Source: Candidatus Omnitrophota bacterium
GTDB lineage: Bacteria; Omnitrophota; Gorgyraeia; Pluralincolimonadales; Pluralincolimonadaceae
Reading direction: 5' to 3'
DNA: 5,325 nucleotides
Assembly (NCBI GenBank): GCA_028715315.1
Contig: JAQUSA010000079.1
Coordinates: 1 to 5,325, forward strand
The notes below the pieces were generated by a model. The model saw nothing but the letters and a program-made list of their open reading frames with translations. It did not search any database and was not told the origin of the DNA. A program made the translations under genes and the position numbers. Shown in pieces: positions 1 to 5,325 of this stretch (the first letter of the stretch is position 1; each line of letters opens with the position of its first letter).

Positions 1-617
1 TCATCCCTGATGGCGCCCATCCTGCAGCGCGTCGCGCATGCGCCGCAATCGCTGCAGCCGCGGACTTTGCGCCGAAGCAACGCAACTTTTGCTGTAAGAG
101 CATATATCGCGCCGAGCGGGCAGACCGACCGGCACCAGAAACGCTTCTTTATGAACACGGTCGAGCAGGCCGCGATGAATACCGCCGCCATTACGGGGGA
201 CCCGGGGAATGTATTCATGAAACGCGACATTATCCCTAACGGGTCAAGCACCCAGGCCGCCTGGACGCCGGCAAAAGCCGACAGCGCGACCGCGGCCAGT
301 ACCATGAATTTCAGCTTCCTGTTCCTCGCGTTGGACCTTTCGTTTTCGGCGCGCTTCCCCCCGGCGGCGAGGCCGATCAGGTCAAAGGATGCTCCGAGCG
401 GGCATACCCATCCGCAGAAGAACCTGCCGAATACGAAAGTCAGCAATATCATTACGCACGATAAGATGATGCCGGGCAGGATGACCCTCTCGCTTATCGA
501 CGTGAAGAACATTGCGAGCGGGTCGAACTTGAAAATGACATTGGAAGATACCGCGAACAACAGGAAGAACGATATCTGCGAGGCACGGCGCAGCAGGGCT
601 AATTTTTTAACTTTCAT
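1..617 (-). CDS. NapH-type polytopic 4Fe-4S membrane protein (3' end beyond the window)
   Basis: My own translation of the minus strand gives 205 residues, open at the left edge. The first in-frame start after an upstream TGA (647-645) is ATG at 617-615, preceded by only a weak AGG six bases away. About four hydrophobic segments are visible, near residues 14-30, 45-64, 103-122 and 140-157. Two CxxxCP motifs follow membrane segments: FFCGWVCPLGA (C68, C72) and FWCRSVCPLGA (C162, C166). A ferredoxin-type CxxCxxCxxxC cluster follows (C188, C191, C194, C198, then MGAI). This combination is typical of the NapH/MauN/NosR-C-like family (Fer4_5 plus Fer4), whose members pass electrons between the quinone pool and periplasmic or membrane partners. 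The specific partner cannot be named; it may be encoded beyond the left edge. The proline common after the fourth cluster cysteine is replaced by Arg. A second ferredoxin cluster may lie in the missing C-terminus. Family assignment is firm; the exact role is unknown. Confidence 0.88.
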   Translation of the reverse strand, partial: MKVKKLALLRRASQISFFLLFAVSSNVIFKFDPLAMFFTSISERVILPGIILSCVMILLTFVFGRFFCGWVCPLGASFDLIGLAAGGKRAENERSNARNRKLKFMVLAAVALSAFAGVQAAWVLDPLGIMSRFMNTFPGSPVMAAVFIAACSTVFIKKRFWCRSVCPLGAIYALTAKVALLRRKVRGCSDCGACATRCRMGAIRD

Positions 618-638
618 GCAATGCCTGGAACCGTGGGG

Positions 639-656
639 AAAAAATCACGGCGCGAT
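639..656 (-). terminator. weak terminator-like hairpin between rpoD and the Fe-S gene
   Basis: Read on the minus strand, ATCGC-GCC-GTGAT can form a five-pair stem (one G-T wobble, three-base loop) at 656-644, and a run of six T ends at 639. It begins 12 bases after the rpoD stop codon. The stem is short for an intrinsic terminator, so it is at best a partial attenuator that would lower expression of the downstream membrane protein. A mutually exclusive five-pair stem, CCGTG/CACGG (650-646 with 635-631), overlaps it and has no T run. Chance formation is quite possible. Confidence 0.22.
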
Positions 657-668
657 AACTTTACGTCT

Positions 669-2264
669 TTAGGAAGCACTCTCCTCTCCCAGGCCCAACC
701 CCATCTCGAGGAAGGTCTTGAGCTTCTTCGAGCGTATCGGATGGCGCAGCTTGCGCAGGGCCTTAGCTTCTATCTGCCTGACCCTTTCCCTCGTAACGTT
801 GAATATCGAGCCTACCTCCTCGAGCGTCCTCGGGCACCCGTCGCCGATGCCGAAACGGAGCTTCAATACCTTCTTCTCCCTTTCGGTCAGCGTCGTAAGG
901 ACGTCCTCGAGCTGTTCCTTTAACATCGAATATGCGGTCGCGTTAGCGGGCGATACGGCGCGCTTGTCCTCTATGAAATCCCCGAAATGCGTATCGCCTT
1001 CGTCGCCGACCGGAGTCTGCAGCGATATCGGTTCCTGCGCGATCTTCAGTATGCCGCGCACCTTCTCGGTCGCCATCCTCATCTCGTGGGCGATCTCCTC
1101 GGGCAGCGGCTCGCGCCCGGTCTCCTGCACGAGGTTGCGGGATACGCGGATAAGCTTATTTATGGTCTCCGTCATATGCACGGGTATCCTGATCGTGCGG
1201 GCCTGGTCCGCGATCGCGCGGGTTATCGCCTGCCTGATCCACCACGTCGCGTATGTGGAAAATTTGTAGCCCCTCTCGTATTCGAACTTGTCGACCGCGC
1301 GCATAAGGCCGATATTGCCTTCCTGTATGAGATCGAGGAACGAAAGGCCCCTGTTCGTGTATTTCTTCGCTATGGACACCACGAGCCTCAGGTTGGCTTC
1401 CACGAGTTTCTTCTGCGCGCTCTCGAACTGCCTCTCGCGCCTCCTGACATAAGCCATCCTGTCCTTTATCTTAAGTAACGGCTCCCCGAAATCGCTGAGT
1501 ATCCTGCGCTTCCTCTCCTTGATCTCCGATATATGGCCCCTGGCGGCCCTGCCCCTCAGCCTTATGACATCCCTGTCTATCTTCTCGATATCGGCGACCA
1601 GGTACTTCATCATATTCGAGATGTCCTCGACAACTGAGGTCGAGAACTTGAATTCCATCAGCAGCGGCACGAGGTTCGTCGTCTTCTTTGCGCCGCGCAG
1701 CCTCTTCGTGAGGTTCTGTATCTTTTTTATGACCCTTTCGATCTTTTCCGTAGGGTCGATATCTATGGCCTCGTCTATATTGACCTGCCTTTCGAGGATA
1801 TCGTTGACGAGCTGGAGTATTTCCCTCCTGCAGAACCTGCATTCGAAGACAGCCTCGCGGAACCTGAACTCCGCCTCTTTTATCTTCTTCGCGAGGTCAA
1901 GCTCCTGTTCGCGCGTAAGCAGCGAGATCTGGCCCATCTGCTTCAGGTACATGCGGACGGGGTCTTCCATTACGGCCATGCGGGGCATCTCTTCAGCCTC
2001 CGCCTCGGGCTTATGGGCCTCTTCCTTCTCCTCTTCCGCCGCCTCTTCCTTGAGTTCCTTTTCCTCTTCGGAGTCGATTATCTCGATCTTTTCCTTTTCG
2101 AGGACCGCAAAAATCTCATCGATATCTTCGGAGGAAGTCACCTCTTCCGGAAGAAGGTTATTCACCTCTCCGAAGGTGAGGTGCCCTTTCTCCTTGCCGA
2201 GCGCTATGAGCTTCTCAAGCCCCTTTATCCTCTTTCTTATGTCTGTCTTCTTCAAAGCAGTCAT
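669..2264 (-). CDS. rpoD: RNA polymerase primary sigma factor (sigma-70, RpoD/SigA)
   Basis: The 531-residue product directs core RNA polymerase to housekeeping promoters. Domains in order: a region 1.1-like N-terminus (about 1-62), a highly acidic Glu-rich linker (about 65-92), region 1.2 (DPVRMYLKQMG, 101-111, to about 131), a non-conserved region of about 150 residues, then region 2 with ANLRLVVSIAKKY (290-302), DLIQEGNIGLMRAVDKFEY (311-329) and the promoter-melting and -10 segment FSTYATWWIRQAI (335-347). Region 3 spans roughly 364-440 and region 4 about 453-515, with the -35-binding helix-turn-helix LEEVGSIFNVTRERVRQIEA (481-500). Region 1.1 plus near-canonical 2.4 and 4.2 mark it as the primary sigma rather than an alternative one. 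The start ATG overlaps the dnaG stop as ATGA; no earlier start exists, because an in-frame TAA lies at 2282-2280. An AGGAG abuts the ATG with no spacer, so TTG at codon 4 could be the real start. C142 and C145 form a CxxC in the non-conserved region. Confidence 0.98.
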   Translation of the reverse strand: MTALKKTDIRKRIKGLEKLIALGKEKGHLTFGEVNNLLPEEVTSSEDIDEIFAVLEKEKIEIIDSEEEKELKEEAAEEEKEEAHKPEAEAEEMPRMAVMEDPVRMYLKQMGQISLLTREQELDLAKKIKEAEFRFREAVFECRFCRREILQLVNDILERQVNIDEAIDIDPTEKIERVIKKIQNLTKRLRGAKKTTNLVPLLMEFKFSTSVVEDISNMMKYLVADIEKIDRDVIRLRGRAARGHISEIKERKRRILSDFGEPLLKIKDRMAYVRRRERQFESAQKKLVEANLRLVVSIAKKYTNRGLSFLDLIQEGNIGLMRAVDKFEYERGYKFSTYATWWIRQAITRAIADQARTIRIPVHMTETINKLIRVSRNLVQETGREPLPEEIAHEMRMATEKVRGILKIAQEPISLQTPVGDEGDTHFGDFIEDKRAVSPANATAYSMLKEQLEDVLTTLTEREKKVLKLRFGIGDGCPRTLEEVGSIFNVTRERVRQIEAKALRKLRHPIRSKKLKTFLEMGLGLGEESAS

Positions 2265-4030
2265 CTCCTGGCGAGCTCTTTATGGTGTTTTATAAGGCCG
2301 CTGTATTCGGCGACCAACTGGTTTACCTTGCCGTCATCACCCATGACCTGAGCCGCTTTAATAAGGTTCTGTAATTCCGAAAGCCTCGCCTTGGCGTTCT
2401 TATTGACCATCCACTTGACGCAGTCTTCGAGGTTCTTCTGCTTGTCTTTAATATCCTCTACAAGGCTCGAAGACTCCGCTATCATCCTTGCCAGGTCCGG
2501 CTCCGCCAACCTGTTTATCAGCTGCGACGGATTGAACGACTTGCCGTCCCCGAAGGACGCGAATATCTCCTCCGCGATCTTCCTCGTGTAAGGGTCTTCA
2601 AAATCCGAGGGCTTCAGCTTGCCCTTTACCTCGTTTATCGTGTCGGGGTCATCGAGCATCAGGCCCACGATTATCTTCTCGGCCATCGCCGCCTGGGACA
2701 CGCTTCCGGAAACCAGTTCCTCGGGGAGCTCGTATCCGCGGTCAGGCTTTATCTTCTTGATCTCCGAGAGCAGCGCTTCCTCCCTTATCTGGAGTTTCTC
2801 CGACAGCCTTTTTATGAATTCAAACTTCAGCACCGCATCCGGTATCTTCGCTATCGTCGGCAGCATCTCGGAGCATATCTTTGCCTTGCCCGAGGAGGTG
2901 CGGCTGTCATGCCTGGATGAAAGTATCCCGAGCTTGTATTCCAGCAGGTCGGACGCCGACCCGATAAGCGCATCGAACGCCGCCGCGCCCTTGCTCCTTA
3001 TGAACGAATCGGGATCGAGACCCTTCGGAAGCACGGCTACCTTCACCGACATTCCCTCCTGCAGGAAGATGTCGAGGCCGCGCAGCGAAGCCGCCTCTCC
3101 GGCCGAATCCCCGTCATAGAGCATCACGACGTTCTTCGTATATCTTTTTATGAGCCTCGCCTGCGAATCCGTAAGGCTCGTCCCCAGGGACGCCGCGATA
3201 TTCCCTACGCCCATCTGGTACGGCACCAGGAAATCAAGGTAGCCCTCCACCACTATGCAGAGGTCCTTATCCTTTACCGCCTGGACCGAAAAATTAAATC
3301 CGTAAAGGTGCCTGCTTTTTATATAGACTTCCGTCTCGGGCGAATTTATGTATTTCGGCTGCGAATTATCCAGGACCCTCGCACCGAACGCCACGACCCT
3401 GTCCTTGATATCAAATATCGGGAATATTATCTTGTTCCTGAACCTGTCGTAGTGCCCGCCGCCTTCCCTCGGGAGTACGAGCCCCGAACGCTCGAGCACG
3501 GCAAGGTCCAAGCCCTTGCCCTTCGCGTAATTTATCAGGCCGCTCCATTCATCGGGCGCGAACCCGAGCTTCGCTTTCCCGGAGGCTTCTTCGCCTATCC
3601 CGCGGCCTTTTAGGTACTCCGCGGCGCGTTTGCCGGCGTCGGTATTCAACAGCATCGAACGGTAGAATGCCGCGGCCATTTCGTTCGTCTTGTATATCTG
3701 GACCGCGTAACTGCTCGTCTCGAACTGGCTGCGCGTGAAGCTCGGAAGCTTTACCCCCGCCTTTTCCGCCAGGGTCCTTACAGCTTCCGGGAAATCGATG
3801 TTCTCCATCTTCATCACGAACCCGAAAACATTCCCTCCGGCGCCGCATCCGAAGCAATGGAATATCTGCTTCGCGGGACTTATCATGAAAGACGGCGTCT
3901 TTTCCTTATGGAACGGGCAGTTCGCCTTGTAATTCCTTCCGGCGCGCCTGAGCGGTATGTAACTTCCGATCACGGCCACTATGTCGGACTTGCCCTGTAT
4001 CTCTTCTAATACCTGTTCCGAGAATGCCAT
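2261..4030 (-). CDS. dnaG: DNA primase DnaG
   Basis: The 589-residue bacterial primase makes the RNA primers for leading-strand start and Okazaki fragments, working with the replicative helicase DnaB. The N-terminal zinc-binding domain has C38-P-F-H41 and C59-F-G-C62, with the family segment EKTPSF between them. The polymerase core carries YDRFRNKIIFPI (194-205) and VVAFGARVLD (212-221). The Toprim catalytic residues are intact: E262 and D266 in VEGYLDF, D306 and D308 in YDGDSAG, and D339 and D341 in GLDPDSF. From about residue 448 to the end is the helical helicase-binding domain, and its start reads much like a DnaB N-terminal domain. Length is normal for the family. The ATG shares its A with the upstream NIF3-like gene's stop (TAATG), with only a weak GGGA ahead of it, so translation is probably coupled. 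The stop overlaps rpoD by four bases. No defect is seen. Confidence 0.98.
   Translation of the reverse strand: MAFSEQVLEEIQGKSDIVAVIGSYIPLRRAGRNYKANCPFHKEKTPSFMISPAKQIFHCFGCGAGGNVFGFVMKMENIDFPEAVRTLAEKAGVKLPSFTRSQFETSSYAVQIYKTNEMAAAFYRSMLLNTDAGKRAAEYLKGRGIGEEASGKAKLGFAPDEWSGLINYAKGKGLDLAVLERSGLVLPREGGGHYDRFRNKIIFPIFDIKDRVVAFGARVLDNSQPKYINSPETEVYIKSRHLYGFNFSVQAVKDKDLCIVVEGYLDFLVPYQMGVGNIAASLGTSLTDSQARLIKRYTKNVVMLYDGDSAGEAASLRGLDIFLQEGMSVKVAVLPKGLDPDSFIRSKGAAAFDALIGSASDLLEYKLGILSSRHDSRTSSGKAKICSEMLPTIAKIPDAVLKFEFIKRLSEKLQIREEALLSEIKKIKPDRGYELPEELVSGSVSQAAMAEKIIVGLMLDDPDTINEVKGKLKPSDFEDPYTRKIAEEIFASFGDGKSFNPSQLINRLAEPDLARMIAESSSLVEDIKDKQKNLEDCVKWMVNKNAKARLSELQNLIKAAQVMGDDGKVNQLVAEYSGLIKHHKELARR
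2265..2269 (-). promoter_or_regulatory. Shine-Dalgarno of rpoD, abnormally close to the ATG
   Basis: AGGAG lies inside the last codons of dnaG and touches the rpoD ATG with no spacer, which is too close for normal initiation. Measured to the in-frame TTG at 2255-2253 (codon 4) the spacing is nine bases, which is normal. Either initiation is at that TTG, giving a protein three residues shorter, or the ATG is used mainly by ribosomes re-initiating after the overlapping dnaG stop. Confidence 0.5.
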
Positions 4031-4989
4031 TATTTCCCGCGGCTAACCCTTTCGAATCCCGAACAGCCGATGAACTCAAATTTGTCCTCTTTCGCCAGCT
4101 TGTCAAAAAGGAGGTTAAGCCCCAGGTTGTCGCTCGATATATGGCCGGCGATGACTATATTTATATGGCCCTTCTGCGCGTTCTTCAGGTGGTCCTCCCC
4201 GAGGTGCATGGCGACAATCGTACCGACGCCAGCGGCCTCTAGCTTCTCGAACATATTCGTCGGCCCCTCGGTGCCCCCGGTCATGTCCACGAAGACCTTG
4301 CCCGCCCGGTTCTTCGGATCTCCGAAAAATACGCGCGGACCGGCGTTGACCTTCATCGCATGCTGGTATTCCGGTATATCTTTCAATACGTCTATAACAT
4401 CCGCGACAGTATCCGGCTTCTTCGAGTCCACCAATTTCTGCAGGTACGAGACAACATGGTTATCCGCGGGAGTGTGCACGCACATCATGGGTATCCCGAG
4501 AAGCCTCGCGGCATCGACCGCACGCGTGTGGTTGGCCGGCATTACCCTGCGCTCGACTTCCTTGACCCTGTCCCTCATTATCCCCTCTGCGACATTTATC
4601 GGGACGCCGAACTTTGCCCATATGTCAGGCTGCATGTTCATAACTTCATAGAAACTTGCCCACGCGCGGCCCTCCGGATGATGGGCCATCACCAGGTCTA
4701 TCTTCTTCCCCTTCTGGTTCAGCCTGTCGGCCAGGATGACTTCCGCCGCTTCCACATCGACGCCGACCATTATCCTCCTGACCTCGGCCGAGCCCTCGCC
4801 GTAGAGTATCCTGCTGTCCGCGTACGGGTTCTGCAGCCTATCCTTGTCGAAATACTCTTTATCTTTCTCCTTCAGCGCTTCGAGGTCCTTCTTCGCCTTA
4901 GCGAGCACCAAGGCGACCGCATCCTTGCCGCGCGGATCGGCGGCGATGCCTTCCCTTACCACCAGATCATAGATCTTGGATAATTTCAA
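4030..4989 (-). CDS. NIF3-family (YbgI/YqfO-like) dinuclear-metal protein, divergent
   Basis: This 319-residue soluble protein fits the NIF3 family, known for toroidal hexamers with a two-metal site; members are often labelled GTP cyclohydrolase 1 type 2, but their physiological role is unsettled. Candidate metal ligands lie in family order: H103-H104 in MAHHPEG, H172 and D176 in VHTPADN, and H283 with D287 in GHISSDN. The last acidic ligand would be Asp where Glu is usual. RRIMVGVDV (71-79) matches the strand before the active site. Compared with compact members of about 250 residues, it has a charged N-terminal extension (Lys/Glu-rich, about 28-50) and roughly 35 extra residues between the HH and HTPAD motifs. 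It shows no insertion of a PII-like domain between HTPAD and GH, unlike B. subtilis YqfO. The start is TTG, chosen because of the strong AGGAGG five bases upstream. It lies 12 bases after cvpA and overlaps dnaG by one base. Function in this organism is unknown. Confidence 0.85.
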   Translation of the reverse strand: MKLSKIYDLVVREGIAADPRGKDAVALVLAKAKKDLEALKEKDKEYFDKDRLQNPYADSRILYGEGSAEVRRIMVGVDVEAAEVILADRLNQKGKKIDLVMAHHPEGRAWASFYEVMNMQPDIWAKFGVPINVAEGIMRDRVKEVERRVMPANHTRAVDAARLLGIPMMCVHTPADNHVVSYLQKLVDSKKPDTVADVIDVLKDIPEYQHAMKVNAGPRVFFGDPKNRAGKVFVDMTGGTEGPTNMFEKLEAAGVGTIVAMHLGEDHLKNAQKGHINIVIAGHISSDNLGLNLLFDKLAKEDKFEFIGCSGFERVSRGK

Positions 4990-4994
4990 TTTCT

Positions 4995-5000
4995 CCTCCT
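4995..5000 (-). promoter_or_regulatory. strong Shine-Dalgarno of the NIF3-like gene, fixing a TTG start
   Basis: The minus strand reads CAGGAGGAGAAA directly before TTG at 4989-4987. AGGAGG is followed by five bases and then the TTG. It lies in the 12-base gap after the cvpA stop and is the best ribosome binding site in the window, which supports the TTG as the true start and suggests independent translation of this gene. Confidence 0.85.
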
Positions 5001-5001
5001 G

Positions 5002-5325
5002 TTATTTGTCTAATTTTATTTCTTCGGGCGAGGTCCTAACGACTACCTGATATACGTACGGAGCGATCTTCTTTATGTACGGACCGGTCAGCGAGCGCTC
5101 ATCCACCGACTTCACGAGATAATCCACCTGCAGTATGCCGAAGAGCGCGAAAAGCAGGCTCATCAGTATAGCGCCCCTGAGCAGCCCCGATATGAACCCT
5201 CCCCACTGGTTTATCTTATCGGCAAATGCGAGCTTGACCACTTTCGTGACCCCGAGCGCCACTAATTTAAGACTTAGCATACACAGTAAAATTAGAATTA
5301 AAAAAGAAACCCCGTCTACGAGATT
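5002..5325 (-). CDS. cvpA: CvpA-family membrane protein (5' end beyond the window)
   Basis: The reading frame stays open from the TAA at 5004-5002 to the right edge, giving 107 visible C-terminal residues. The ATG at 5280-5278 is therefore probably internal, since 15 further in-frame codons (NLVDGVSFLILILLC) continue upstream without a stop and complete a membrane helix. Two hydrophobic segments are seen at about residues 6-30 and 42-66 of the visible part. Between them lies KINQWGGFISGLLRGAIL, which matches the typical CvpA pattern of a small Gly-rich turn followed by G-x-x-x-G-x-x-x-G into a helix. A hydrophilic and amphipathic tail (about 67-107) follows. CvpA proteins are small inner-membrane proteins, named for colicin V production in E. 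coli and linked to envelope stress tolerance, without a settled biochemical role. It ends 12 bases before the NIF3-like gene and probably heads the same transcript, but the promoter is outside the window. Confidence 0.8.
   Translation of the reverse strand, partial: NLVDGVSFLILILLCMLSLKLVALGVTKVVKLAFADKINQWGGFISGLLRGAILMSLLFALFGILQVDYLVKSVDERSLTGPYIKKIAPYVYQVVVRTSPEEIKLDK

Noticed and set aside
631..650. CCGTG/CACGG inverted repeat as an operator or terminator
   Set aside because: The stem is only five pairs with a ten-base loop and no T run after it; this is within chance expectation and excludes the slightly better hairpin that overlaps it.
10..672. A 220-residue plus-strand open frame
   Set aside because: It lies antisense to the Fe-S membrane gene, whose minus-strand frame carries clear CxxxCP and ferredoxin motifs. 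The plus-strand translation shows no recognisable domain.
2035..2090. Glu-rich run after sigma region 1.1 as a sign of frameshift or repeat expansion
   Set aside because: An acidic linker between regions 1.1 and 1.2 is common in primary sigma factors, and the frame is continuous on both sides.
1519..2295. A 258-residue plus-strand open frame opposite the N-terminal half of rpoD
   Set aside because: Its Ser/Phe-rich translation is what the antisense of Lys/Glu-rich codons gives. It has no family motif and is fully covered by a certain gene.
4070..4983. Plus-strand open frames (4070-4651 and 4360-4983) opposite the NIF3-like gene
   Set aside because: They overlap each other and are fully antisense to a gene with ordered metal motifs and a strong ribosome binding site; their translations are low-complexity and uninformative.
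5278..5280. ATG as the start of the CvpA-family gene
   Set aside because: The frame continues upstream to the window edge without a stop, the added residues complete a membrane helix, and no Shine-Dalgarno precedes this ATG. It is more likely an internal methionine.

Overview
This window is a block of housekeeping genes, all on the minus strand and all read from the right edge toward the left. In transcription order it holds the 3' part of a cvpA-family membrane protein, a divergent NIF3-type metal-binding protein, DNA primase (dnaG), the primary sigma factor (rpoD), and the 5' part of a NapH-type polytopic iron-sulfur membrane protein that runs off the left edge. Almost every base is coding. 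The only gaps are 12 bases (cvpA to nif3) and 51 bases (rpoD to the Fe-S gene), and no gene-free stretch reaches 300 bases. I see no RNA gene, mobile element, CRISPR array or long repeat.

Layout: 5325-5002 is the CvpA-family C-terminal part, open at the right edge. 4989-4030 is the NIF3-like protein, with a TTG start behind a strong AGGAGG. 4030-2261 is dnaG, joined to nif3 by a TAATG one-base overlap. 2264-669 is rpoD, joined to dnaG by an ATGA four-base overlap. 617-1 is the Fe-S membrane protein, open at the left edge. The spacing indicates one transcript with translational coupling, at least from cvpA to rpoD. A weak terminator-like hairpin lies between rpoD and the Fe-S gene, so that last gene may be only partly co-transcribed.

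How the genes fit together: dnaG and rpoD form the core of the classic macromolecular-synthesis arrangement, in which replication priming and housekeeping transcription initiation are expressed together. A NIF3-family gene near dnaG and the primary sigma gene is also known from Bacillus subtilis (yqfO, close to dnaG-sigA), so its presence here is a recurring association, although it lies upstream rather than downstream. CvpA and the Fe-S membrane protein have no obvious mechanistic link to the pair.

Organism: a bacterium, from the bacterial-type primase and the sigma-70 with region 1.1. The sequence is moderately GC-rich by eye, and housekeeping genes use ATA (Ile) and AGG (Arg) freely, unlike enteric bacteria. 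Together with the gene order this makes me think of an uncultured lineage such as Omnitrophota or a deltaproteobacterium-like group. That is low-confidence inference without a phylogeny.

I found no convincing undescribed system. The points worth a second look are small: the rpoD start geometry, the divergent NIF3 layout, a CxxC pair in the sigma non-conserved region, visible DnaB-like sequence at the DnaG C-terminus, and an internal two-fold repeat in the Fe-S protein.
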